Source of the DNA: Rhizobium sophoriradicis
GTDB taxonomy: Bacteria; Pseudomonadota; Alphaproteobacteria; Rhizobiales; Rhizobiaceae
NCBI RefSeq assembly: GCF_003939025.1
Contig: NZ_RQIH01000004.1
Span: forward strand, 124,001 to 188,000
Reading direction: 5' to 3'
Length of the DNA: 64,000 bases
Under the pieces are notes generated by a model. The model made no database searches and was not told the origin of the DNA. It was given only the letters and a program-made list of their open reading frames with translations. Shown here piece after piece: positions 26,968-34,401 of this stretch. Each line of letters starts with the position of its first letter. Within the stretch, counting starts at the first letter, position 1. The position numbers were made by a program, and so were the translations under genes.

Positions 26968-27963
26968 TCAGAAGACCTTGGAGAACTGGTCGATGTTCGA
27001 AGCATTGTAGACGAAGGGATCGGCCATGGCGGCTTCGCCGTTGTCGCCGACCTTGATCTTGCCCATGCGGCCGGCATTGATCTCGCTGCCCGGCTTGCCG
27101 TCGGTCTCGCCCTTGACGAGGCGATAGGCGATCTGGGTTGCGGAATAGCCGAGATCGATCGGGTTCCAGATGGCGAATTCCTTCGTGGCGCCGGACTTGA
27201 TCGCGCCGGCCATTTCGGACGGCAGGCCGAGACCGGTGACGTAGACCTTGCCGACAAGGCCCTTGTCTTCGACGACCTTGGAGGCGGCGAGAACGCCGAC
27301 CGTCGTCGGAGCGACGATGACCTTGACGTTCGGGTTCGACTTCAAGAGGCCTTCGGCTTCACGATAGGACTTGTCCGAGAGGTCGTCGCCGTAAACCGTG
27401 GTGACGAGGTTGAGGCCCGGGAAGTCCTTGAGCTGCTTCTTCATCTGGTCGATCCAGATGTTCTGGTTGGTCGAGGTAGTCGTGGCCGACAGAATGGCGA
27501 AGTCGCCCTTGCCGCCTTCCAGATGATTCTTGGCGAGCGTCAGGCACATCTTGCCGATCAGCTCGTTGGACGAAGGATTGAGCTGCAGGATGCGACCTTC
27601 CGGGGCGACGCCGGAATCCCAGGAGATGACCTTGATGCCGCGCTGGGTCGCCTTCTTCAGCGCCGGAACGAGCGCGTCCGGATCGTTGGCCGAGACGGCG
27701 ATGGCATCGACGCCCTGGGCGATCAGCGAGTTGATGACTTCGATCTGGCCTTCGGCCGTCGTCGAGGTCGGGCCGGTATAGATCACCTCGACGCCGCCGA
27801 GTTCCTTGGCGGCTTCCTGGGCGCCCTTGTTGGCGGCGTCGAAGAAGCCGTTGCCGAGCGACTTCACGACGAGGCCGATCTTGATGTCCGCGGCGGTTGC
27901 CGTGCCGGCCATCATGGCAACGGCGAGCGCTGCGCCGAGCGCAAGTGTCTTTGCGAGTTTCAT
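26968..27963 (-). CDS. rhaS: Rhamnose ABC transporter periplasmic binding protein RhaS
   Basis: A 331-residue sugar-binding protein of the RbsB type: signal peptide of about 24 residues (MAGTATA/AD), then IKIGLVVKSLGNGFFDAANKG, VISWDSGVAPEGRIL and VTGLGLPSEMAG. It lies second in the operon, 46 bases after rhaR. Binds L-rhamnose in the periplasm, by locus context. Confidence 0.9.
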   Translation of the reverse strand: MKLAKTLALGAALAVAMMAGTATAADIKIGLVVKSLGNGFFDAANKGAQEAAKELGGVEVIYTGPTSTTAEGQIEVINSLIAQGVDAIAVSANDPDALVPALKKATQRGIKVISWDSGVAPEGRILQLNPSSNELIGKMCLTLAKNHLEGGKGDFAILSATTTSTNQNIWIDQMKKQLKDFPGLNLVTTVYGDDLSDKSYREAEGLLKSNPNVKVIVAPTTVGVLAASKVVEDKGLVGKVYVTGLGLPSEMAGAIKSGATKEFAIWNPIDLGYSATQIAYRLVKGETDGKPGSEINAGRMGKIKVGDNGEAAMADPFVYNASNIDQFSKVF

Positions 27964-28009
27964 GTTACTTTCCTCCCATTAAGATTAGACTTCCCACCTC
28001 GGCGGCGCC

Positions 28010-28822
28010 TCATGCGACCGACGAGGAATCCTCCTTGGCAAGCTGGGCCACCGGGCTTGCGACGACGAGCCGGATGCCGGCATTTTCGACCATGCGAGCC
28101 GCCTCTTCCGAAATCCCGTCGTCGGTGATGACCACAGACACGCGGTCGAGCGCGCAGAGAATGAGGCTCGACCGGCGATTGAATTTGCTTGAATCGACCA
28201 TGACGACGAGTTCATCGGCCTGGTGCATCAGCTTCTGCTCGCTCTGGATGACGAGCGCATCCGCCTCCATGATGCCAAGCGGGCCGACGCCCTGCGCGCC
28301 GATGAACATGCGCCGCGCATAGAAATTGCGAATGGCGTCATTGTCGAAAGGCGACAGGATCAGGCTCTGCTCGCGATAGATCGCGCCGCCCGGCACCGTC
28401 ACCGTGTTTTTGGAATGCTTCACCAGATGTTCGGCGATGGCAAAAGAGTTGGTCATGACCTGCATGCGATGGCCGGCCATGTAATGCACCATCTGGAACG
28501 TGGTCGTTCCGCCGTTGATGATGATCGCGTCGCCCGCCTCGCAGAGATCGACCGCCGCACGTGCAATTGCGCGCTTTTTATCGATGTTGACCGATTCTGA
28601 AACCCGAAAGGGCCGGCCGGCAAGGCTGCCGAGCTGCGGCGGATGCACCGCTTCCGCGCCGCCGCGCACACGGCGGATCTTGCCCTGCACATGAAGAGCC
28701 GCAATATCGCGCCTGATAGTCGCTTCAGAAGCCTCCGTCAGCTCGGAAATGTCCTGGATCGTCACGACCGACTTTTCCTGAACGGCGCTTAATATGATGC
28801 GATGACGTTCGCGTTCGTGCAT
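28010..28822 (-). CDS. rhaR: DeoR family rhamnose regulator RhaR
   Basis: A 270-residue DeoR-type regulator: N-terminal winged helix at about 1-60 (DISELTEASEATIRRDIAAL is the recognition part) and a C-terminal sugar-phosphate-isomerase-like sensor with INGGTTTFQMV. I chose ATG 28822 because AGGAGGAG lies 5-12 bases upstream; the frame is open to 28855. It is the first gene of rhaRSTPQUK and divergent from rhaD, matching R. leguminosarum. It probably controls both directions from the shared 197-base region and senses a rhamnose catabolite. Confidence 0.88.
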   Translation of the reverse strand: MHERERHRIILSAVQEKSVVTIQDISELTEASEATIRRDIAALHVQGKIRRVRGGAEAVHPPQLGSLAGRPFRVSESVNIDKKRAIARAAVDLCEAGDAIIINGGTTTFQMVHYMAGHRMQVMTNSFAIAEHLVKHSKNTVTVPGGAIYREQSLILSPFDNDAIRNFYARRMFIGAQGVGPLGIMEADALVIQSEQKLMHQADELVVMVDSSKFNRRSSLILCALDRVSVVITDDGISEEAARMVENAGIRLVVASPVAQLAKEDSSSVA

Positions 28823-28910
28823 TGGGCTCCTCCTCTTGTCATATTTATTTCGCATCCGTTAAAGACTGTCAATCACAAACGATCATAAATTTTCATATTG
28901 CGATGCAGCA

Positions 28911-28936
28911 CAATCGAATCTGATCGTTTTCGATTG
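28911..28936. promoter_or_regulatory. Candidate RhaR operator overlapping the rhaD promoter
   Basis: CAATCGAA (28911-28918) and TTCGATTG (28929-28936) form a perfect 8-base inverted repeat with a 10-base spacer, midway between rhaR and rhaD. The right arm overlaps the -35 box of the likely rhaD promoter, a position suited to repression. TTTCG/CGAAA-type half-sites are common for DeoR regulators. Confidence 0.5.
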
Positions 28937-28962
28937 ACAACCGTGGTTTCGATGCGCGATAC
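28934..28962 (+). promoter_or_regulatory. Likely sigma-70 promoter for rhaD
   Basis: TTGACA (28934-28939), a 17-base spacer, then CGATAC (28957-28962). It lies 58 bases before the rhaD ATG. The -35 box is perfect; the -10 box matches only part of the consensus. Confidence 0.45.
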
Positions 28963-29019
28963 CGTGAGCGAAAGGGCGCGCTGATTGCGCCCCCGACAAG
29001 CCTGATATGGGAGGATGAC

Positions 29020-31116
29020 ATGGCGGCGAACGTCCGGCTTCTGGAAAACCGGTGGGATGATGGTTACGCGGCGGGCCTCGACGAGCCCGGCAAGCTGCTC
29101 TATCGCTCGAATCTGCTCGGTGCCGACAAGCGCATCACCAATTACGGCGGCGGCAACACCTCGGCGAAGGTGATGGAAACCGATCCTCTGACCGGCGACA
29201 AGGTCAAGGTGCTCTGGGTCAAAGGATCGGGTGGCGACGTCGGTACGATCAAGCTCGACGGTTTCGCGACTCTCTACCAGGACAAGCTGGAATCGCTGAA
29301 GTCCATCTACAAGGGTGTCGAGGACGAGGATCGCATGGTCGGCTTCCTGCCGCACTGCACCTTCAATCTCAACGGCCGCGCTGCCTCGATCGACACGCCG
29401 CTGCATGGTTTCGTTCCCTTCACCCATGTCGACCACATGCATCCCGACGCCATCATCGCCATTGCCGCGTCGAAGAATTCGAAAGAATTGACGCGGGAGA
29501 TTTTCGGCAACGAGATCGGCTGGCTGCCCTGGCGCCGTCCGGGTTTTCAGCTCGGCCTCGATCTCGAAGCCTTCGTCAAGGCGAACCCGAATGCCAAGGG
29601 CGTCGTACTCGAAAGCCACGGCCTCTTCACCTGGGCCGATGACGCCAAGGCCTGCTACGAGCTGACGCTCGACATCATCAACAAGGCGATCGTCTGGTTC
29701 GCCGAAAAGACCCAGGGCAAGACAATTTTCGGCGGCGCGGTCACTGAAAGCCTGCCGGTTGCCGAACGCCGCGCCATCGCCGCCCGGCTGATGCCGGAGA
29801 TCCGCGGCCGCATCGGCAAGCAGGAGCGCAAGCTCGGTCATTTCGACGATCAGGACGCCGTGCTCGAATTCGTCAATTCCAGGGATTTGCGCCCGCTCGG
29901 CGCGCTCGGCACCAGCTGCCCGGATCATTTCCTGCGCACCAAGATCCGGCCGCTGATCGTCGATTTCGACCCCGCCAAGCCGGATGTCGATGCGATCGTT
30001 GCCGGCCTCGACAAGGCGCTGGAAGATTACCGCGCCGACTACGCACGCTATTACAACGACTGCAAGCATGACAATTCGCCCGCCATGCGCGATGCCAATC
30101 CCGTCATCTTCCTCGTTCCCGGCGTCGGCATGCTGTCCTTTGCCCGCGACAAGGCAACGGCCCGCATCGCCAGCGAGTTCTATGTCAACGCCATCAACGT
30201 CATGCGCGGGGCATCGACGGTCTCGGAATATCAGGGCCTGCCGGAGCAGGAGGCCTTCGATATCGAATACTGGCTGCTCGAAGAGGCCAAGCTGCAGCGC
30301 ATGCCGAAGCCGAAGAGCCTTGCTGGCCGGGTGGCTTTCGTCACCGGCGGCGCCGGCGGCATCGGCAGGGCGACGGCCGCGCGCCTCGTCGGCGAGGGCG
30401 CCTGCGTCGTGCTTGCCGATATCGACCAGGCGGCTCTTGAAGCCACCGAGGCCGATTTCGTCAAGAAGTTCGGCGCCGACGCGGTGCGCAGCGTCCGGCT
30501 CGACGTCACCAAGGAAGAGGCGGTGATCGCCTCCTTCGCGGAAGCCTCGGTCGAATTCGGCGGTATCGATATCCTCGTCTCGAATGCCGGCATTGCCTCT
30601 TCCGCGCCGATCGAAGCCACCGAGCTTGCGACCTGGAACCGCAATATCGACATTCTGGCGACCGGCTATTTCCTGGTGTCGCGCGAAGCCTTCCGCCTGT
30701 TCCGCCGTCAGGCGCTCGGCGGCAACATCGTCTTCGTCGCCTCGAAAAACGGCCTTGCCGCTTCGCCGAATGCCTCTGCCTATTGCACCGCAAAGGCTGC
30801 CGAAATCCATCTCGCCCGCTGCCTGGCGCTGGAAGGTGCCGATGCCGGCATCCGCGTCAACACCGTCAACCCGGACGCCGTCCTGCGCGGATCGAAGATC
30901 TGGAGCGGCGAATGGCGCGAACAGCGCGCCGCCTCGTCGAAGATCGAGGTGGACGATCTCGAGGAACATTACCGCAAGCGGTCGATGCTGAAACTCAACG
31001 TGTTTCCGGAAGATATCGCCGAGGCGATCTACTTCCTCGCCTCGGACCTTTCGGCAAAATCGACCGGCAACATCATCAATGTCGACGCCGGCAACGTCCA
31101 AAGCTTCACGCGCTGA
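29020..31116 (+). CDS. rhaD: Bifunctional rhamnulose-1-phosphate aldolase/short-chain dehydrogenase RhaD
   Basis: This is a 698-residue fusion. The N-terminal half (about 1-430) is a class II (zinc) aldolase with the metal ligands in HVDHMH (His139, His141) and His200 of ESHGLF. The C-terminal half is a short-chain dehydrogenase with TGGAGGIG (442-449), SNAGIA and the catalytic Tyr588-x3-Lys592. The aldolase splits L-rhamnulose-1-phosphate into dihydroxyacetone phosphate and L-lactaldehyde. The dehydrogenase half is thought to oxidise the lactaldehyde. This fused form is the one found in R. leguminosarum and relatives. The start ATG follows GGGAGGATGAC. Confidence 0.92.
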   Translation: MAANVRLLENRWDDGYAAGLDEPGKLLYRSNLLGADKRITNYGGGNTSAKVMETDPLTGDKVKVLWVKGSGGDVGTIKLDGFATLYQDKLESLKSIYKGVEDEDRMVGFLPHCTFNLNGRAASIDTPLHGFVPFTHVDHMHPDAIIAIAASKNSKELTREIFGNEIGWLPWRRPGFQLGLDLEAFVKANPNAKGVVLESHGLFTWADDAKACYELTLDIINKAIVWFAEKTQGKTIFGGAVTESLPVAERRAIAARLMPEIRGRIGKQERKLGHFDDQDAVLEFVNSRDLRPLGALGTSCPDHFLRTKIRPLIVDFDPAKPDVDAIVAGLDKALEDYRADYARYYNDCKHDNSPAMRDANPVIFLVPGVGMLSFARDKATARIASEFYVNAINVMRGASTVSEYQGLPEQEAFDIEYWLLEEAKLQRMPKPKSLAGRVAFVTGGAGGIGRATAARLVGEGACVVLADIDQAALEATEADFVKKFGADAVRSVRLDVTKEEAVIASFAEASVEFGGIDILVSNAGIASSAPIEATELATWNRNIDILATGYFLVSREAFRLFRRQALGGNIVFVASKNGLAASPNASAYCTAKAAEIHLARCLALEGADAGIRVNTVNPDAVLRGSKIWSGEWREQRAASSKIEVDDLEEHYRKRSMLKLNVFPEDIAEAIYFLASDLSAKSTGNIINVDAGNVQSFTR

Positions 31117-31117
31117 G

Positions 31118-31276
31118 CTACTTCCGTAGGATCACCCATATTGCGTGGATGATCCCCGGCACATAGCCGCAAAGCGTCAGCAATATGTTGAGCCAGAAAT
31201 GCAGGCCGATCCCGACCTGCAGGAATACGCCAAGGGGCGGCAGGATGATCGCAAGAAGAATGCGGACAACGTCCAT
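31118..31276 (-). CDS. Pmp3/YqaE family small membrane protein, antisense between rhaD and rhaI
   Basis: This 52-residue protein, starting MDVVRILLAIILPPLGVFLQ, has two membrane segments and matches the Pmp3 (UPF0057) pattern: LLAIILPPLGV, then WLNILLTLCGYVPGIIHAIWVI. Family members are about 52 residues and affect membrane potential and salt or cold tolerance. The ribosome site AAGGAG is 5 bases before the ATG. The stop lies one base past the rhaD stop on the opposite strand, so this gene splits the rhaD-rhaI gap. Confidence 0.88.
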   Translation of the reverse strand: MDVVRILLAIILPPLGVFLQVGIGLHFWLNILLTLCGYVPGIIHAIWVILRK

Positions 31277-31353
31277 CGTAGCTCCTTAGTTTGAAGACAT
31301 GTAAGCGTTTGAACGCGAACCGTGCCCTATGGTTCGCGACCAGGGAGGAATAG

Positions 31354-32646
31354 ATGACAGAATCTAGGATCGCGCCAGATCTGGTCGCGACAGAAAACGA
31401 CAAGCGGGCAACCGCGTTGAAAGCCGATTACGAGGCGCTGGGCGCGATGCTTGAGCGCCGTGGCGTTGATATCGAAGCAGTTACCCGTAAGGTCGCCGAG
31501 TTCTTCGTCGCCGTTCCCTCCTGGGGTGTCGGCACCGGCGGCACCCGCTTTGCCCGTTTCCCCGGCACCGGCGAGCCGCGCGGAATCTTCGACAAACTCG
31601 ACGATTGCGCCGTCATCAATCAGCTGACGCAGGCGACACCAAACGTCTCGCTGCATATTCCCTGGGACAAGGCGGATGCCAAGGAGTTGAGGGCAAAGGG
31701 CGACGCGCTCGGTCTCGGCTTCGATGCGATGAATTCGAACACCTTTTCCGATGCCCCGGGGCAGGCCCATTCCTACAAATACGGCTCGCTCAGCCACACC
31801 GACGCGGCGACCCGGGCGCAGGCGGTCGAGCACAATCTCGAATGCATCGAGATCGGCAAGGCGATCGGCTCGAAGGCGCTGACCGTCTGGATCGGCGATG
31901 GCTCGAACTTCCCCGGCCAGAGCAACTTCACGAGGGCATTCGAGCGTTACCTCGCCTCGATGGCCGATATCTACAAGGCGCTGCCCGACGATTGGAAGCT
32001 GTTCACTGAACACAAGATGTACGAGCCGGCCTTCTATTCGACGATCGTGCAGGATTGGGGCACCAACTACCTGATCGCCCAGACGCTCGGTCCGAAGGCC
32101 CATTGCCTCGTCGATCTCGGCCACCATGCGCCGAACACCAATATCGAGATGATCGTCGCTCGCCTGATCCAGTTCGGCAAGCTCGGCGGCTTCCATTTTA
32201 ACGATTCGAAATATGGCGATGACGATCTCGACGCCGGCGCGATCGATCCTTACCGGCTGTTCCTGGTCTTCAACGAGCTGGTCGATGCCGAGCAGCGCGG
32301 GGTCAACGACTTCAATCCGGCTCACATGATCGACCAGTCGCACAATGTCACCGACCCGATCGAAAGCCTGATCAACAGCGCCAACGAAATCCGCCGCGCC
32401 TATGCGCAGGCGCTGATCGTCGACCGCAAGGCGCTCGACGGCTACCAGCAGGACAATGACGCGCTGATGGCGTCGGAAACGCTGAAGCGGGCTTATCGCG
32501 CCGATGTCGAGCCGATCCTCGCCGAAGCCCGGCGCAGGGCCGGCGGCGCGATCGATCCGGTCGCCGCCTATCGCGCCAGCGGCTACCGCAGACAAGTGGC
32601 GGCCGAGCGCCCGGTCTCCGTTGCCGGCGGCGGCGGTATCATTTGA
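31354..32646 (+). CDS. rhaI: L-rhamnose isomerase RhaI
   Basis: A 430-residue TIM-barrel isomerase of the Pseudomonas/rhizobial type (distinct from E. coli RhaA). It has HIPWDKADAKELRAKGDALGLGFDAMNSN, KALTVWIGDGSNFPGQ, TEHKMYEPAFYST and CLVDLGHHAPNTNIE, then GGFHFNDSKYGDDDLDAG. Conserved His, Asp and Glu residues in these blocks bind two metals. It converts L-rhamnose to L-rhamnulose before phosphorylation and RhaD cleavage. GGGAGG lies 7 bases upstream of the ATG. The 237 bases between rhaD and rhaI hold the antisense Pmp3 gene, so a separate rhaI promoter is possible. Confidence 0.92.
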   Translation: MTESRIAPDLVATENDKRATALKADYEALGAMLERRGVDIEAVTRKVAEFFVAVPSWGVGTGGTRFARFPGTGEPRGIFDKLDDCAVINQLTQATPNVSLHIPWDKADAKELRAKGDALGLGFDAMNSNTFSDAPGQAHSYKYGSLSHTDAATRAQAVEHNLECIEIGKAIGSKALTVWIGDGSNFPGQSNFTRAFERYLASMADIYKALPDDWKLFTEHKMYEPAFYSTIVQDWGTNYLIAQTLGPKAHCLVDLGHHAPNTNIEMIVARLIQFGKLGGFHFNDSKYGDDDLDAGAIDPYRLFLVFNELVDAEQRGVNDFNPAHMIDQSHNVTDPIESLINSANEIRRAYAQALIVDRKALDGYQQDNDALMASETLKRAYRADVEPILAEARRRAGGAIDPVAAYRASGYRRQVAAERPVSVAGGGGII

Positions 32647-32668
32647 ATTTCGAAACTGAAATAAATGG

Positions 32669-32700
32669 ATGGCCGGCAGCGCGGGTGCGCTGCCGGCCAT
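32669..32700. terminator. Strong bidirectional terminator hairpin after rhaI
   Basis: ATGGCCGGCAGCGC (32669-32682) pairs perfectly with GCGCTGCCGGCCAT (32687-32700) around a GGGT loop: a 14-base stem between the convergent rhaI and AhpD-like genes. On the minus strand it is followed by CCATTTATTTC, on the plus by TGCCGTTTA. T-runs are short, but the stem is very stable. Confidence 0.75.
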
Positions 32701-32706
32701 TGCCGT

Positions 32707-33165
32707 TTACGGCTTCCAGGCGCCGGCGATCTGGCGGGTGGCGATGTTCAGCCGGTTCCAGACATTGATATTGGCGATGGCGATGACGAGGGCCGCAAGG
32801 CTCCTGCCGTCATAATGCCGGGTCGCCTCGTCCCAGATATCGTCCGGCACCGGGTCGGCGCGGTCGCTGGTGCGGGTCACGGCCTCGGTTAGCGCGAGGG
32901 CTGCCCGTTCGGCATCGCTGAAATAAGGCGTGTCGCGCCAGGCGCTGACGGCGAAGAGCCTTTCATCGGTCTCGCCGAGCTTCTTGGCGATGCGCGGATG
33001 CCCGTCGATGCAGACGCTGCAGCCGTTGATCTGGCTGGCGCGCAGATTGACGAGTTCGAGCAGCTTCGGTGAAAGGCCGGCCTCCGCCGGCACTTTGCCG
33101 AGCGCCGTCAGCGCCTGCATGGCCGCGGGAAGGGCGAGGGCGGGATTTCCCATTCTCTCCTGCAT
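32707..33165 (-). CDS. AhpD/carboxymuconolactone decarboxylase family protein (COE partner of ECF41)
   Basis: A 152-residue protein with the family signature LVNLRASQINGCSVCIDGH: a CxxC redox pair and distal His, the AhpD-type proton relay. Such proteins reduce peroxides or related substrates using the Cys pair. It faces the ECF sigma gene at 33274, which is the known gene pair for ECF41 factors (carboxymuconolactone decarboxylase, oxidoreductase or epimerase partners). The start ATG 33165 is preceded by GGAGAC; the frame is open upstream but across the sigma gene. A matching ECF41-type promoter lies upstream. Confidence 0.88.
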   Translation of the reverse strand: MQERMGNPALALPAAMQALTALGKVPAEAGLSPKLLELVNLRASQINGCSVCIDGHPRIAKKLGETDERLFAVSAWRDTPYFSDAERAALALTEAVTRTSDRADPVPDDIWDEATRHYDGRSLAALVIAIANINVWNRLNIATRQIAGAWKP

Positions 33166-33210
33166 GATATGTCTCCTTGATGCGTTTGCGGGTCGACGAT
33201 CCGCCGGCAC

Positions 33211-33237
33211 TGTCACATCGGCCGGTTTCCATTCGTC
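33211..33237 (+). promoter_or_regulatory. ECF41-type promoter for the sigma factor gene
   Basis: TGTCACA (33211-33217), a 16-base spacer and CGTC (33234-33237) match exactly the published ECF41 target promoter (TGTCACA-N16-CGTC). It lies 36 bases before the sigma gene ATG, so the factor probably drives its own gene. Confidence 0.75.
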
Positions 33238-33245
33238 ATAGGTTT

Positions 33246-33272
33246 GACGGAACGCAGCGAAGGAATGTGACG
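33246..33272 (-). promoter_or_regulatory. ECF41-type promoter for the AhpD-like gene
   Basis: On the minus strand, CGTCACA (33272-33266), a 16-base spacer and CGTC (33249-33246) match the ECF41 promoter at 10 of 11 defined positions with exact spacing. It is oriented toward the AhpD-like gene with a leader of about 75 bases. Its -35 box ends two bases before the sigma gene start codon. Confidence 0.68.
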
Positions 33273-33273
33273 G

Positions 33274-34140
33274 ATGAACGAAAAAATATGGCTGGCTGAT
33301 GAATTTGAGGCGAACCGGGCACATTTGCGCGCCGCCGCCTATCGCATGCTCGGCTCCCGCAGTGAGGCGGAGGACGCCGTTCAGGAGGCCTGGCTGCGGT
33401 TGAGCCGGGCCGATACGAGCGATGTCGGAAATCTCGGCGGTTGGCTGACGACGGTCGTGGCGCGTATCTGCCTCGACATCCTGCGGGCGCGCAAAAGCCG
33501 GCGCGAGGAGCCGCTGGATATGCCCGCTCATGCCGGGCTGGCCGATCCTGAGAAGGATCCGGAACGCGAGGCAGCCTTCGCCGATTCCGTCGGCCTGGCA
33601 CTGCTCGTCGTGCTGCAGACGCTGGCGCCCGCCGAACGTGTCGCTTTCGTGCTGCACGACATGTTCGATCTGCCGTTCGATGAGATTGCGCCGATCATCG
33701 GCCGCTCATCCGCTGCCGCCCGACAGCTCGCAAGCCGCGCGCGCCGAAGGGTGCAGGGCGTGGACGAGGCGCCGGAGGTCGATTTTGCCCGCAAGCGGAC
33801 GATCGCCGAGGCCTTTCTTGCCGCTTCCCGCAACAGCGATCTGGAGGCGTTGCTTGCTGTGCTCGCGCCCGACGTCGTCTTCCGGCCCGATGCGACGGCG
33901 GCCCGATATGGCATTGGCGAAATGCGCGGCGCGGCCGACGTGGCCCAGGCCTTCAAGGGCCGGGCACAGGCGGCGCAGATCGCCGTCGTGGACGGCGAAG
34001 TTGGATTTGTCGTTGATATTGGCGGTCAGATTCGCGTCGCGGTGACGCTGGCGATCGGCGATGACAGGATTGTTGCGATCGACGCGGTTGCCGATCCGGA
34101 TCATCTGCAACGGATCAACTATTCGATCCTTCGGGACTGA
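33274..34140 (+). CDS. ECF41-group RNA polymerase sigma factor (SigJ-like) with SnoaL-type C-terminal domain
   Basis: This 288-residue protein has the sigma-2 region at about 8-75 (FEANRAHLRAAAYRMLGSRSEAEDAVQEAWLR), sigma-4 at about 105-155 and a C-terminal SnoaL-like extension from about 170 (FLAASRNSDLEALLAVLAPDVV). It ends with DPDHLQRI, the counterpart of the conserved NPDKL element of ECF41 factors. There is no anti-sigma gene, as expected for this group, in which the C-terminal domain controls activity. The divergent AhpD-like gene and both promoters complete the classic unit. A DGGG-type motif seen in many members is not evident. The inducing signal is unknown. Confidence 0.9.
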   Translation: MNEKIWLADEFEANRAHLRAAAYRMLGSRSEAEDAVQEAWLRLSRADTSDVGNLGGWLTTVVARICLDILRARKSRREEPLDMPAHAGLADPEKDPEREAAFADSVGLALLVVLQTLAPAERVAFVLHDMFDLPFDEIAPIIGRSSAAARQLASRARRRVQGVDEAPEVDFARKRTIAEAFLAASRNSDLEALLAVLAPDVVFRPDATAARYGIGEMRGAADVAQAFKGRAQAAQIAVVDGEVGFVVDIGGQIRVAVTLAIGDDRIVAIDAVADPDHLQRINYSILRD

Positions 34141-34231
34141 AAGCGCGCTGATGTTGGAACCAGACCGGCTCGCTTCGGGGCGCCTCTGCGTTTGCGCCGT
34201 GGCGAGTCGGGTCATTTTCTGTGACAGATTC

Positions 34232-34259
34232 CTTGACAGCCATGAGCTTGGCCTTATTC
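34232..34259 (+). promoter_or_regulatory. Candidate sigma-70 promoter for the metallohydrolase gene
   Basis: TTGACA (34232-34237), a 16-base spacer and TATTCT (34254-34259), in the 261-base gap before the amidohydrolase gene. The start of transcription would be about 135 bases upstream of the ATG. The gap holds no gene that I can support. Confidence 0.4.
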
Positions 34260-34401
34260 TATTATACGGCCTCATATGTCATAATTACGGAATTGCTCAG
34301 GTGTGATTGTATGAGCCGCCATCTCTAGTTTCCCTCACTCTCCATAGCGACTTGGACGGATGGGCAGGGAGCGATTCCCAGACTTCGGAAGGAATACATA
34401 T

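Noticed and set aside
28873..31101. A 742-codon open frame on the minus strand opposite rhaD
   Set aside because: It is a shadow of rhaD; its translation is Asp/Arg/Gly-rich with no domain, while rhaD has full aldolase and SDR motifs.
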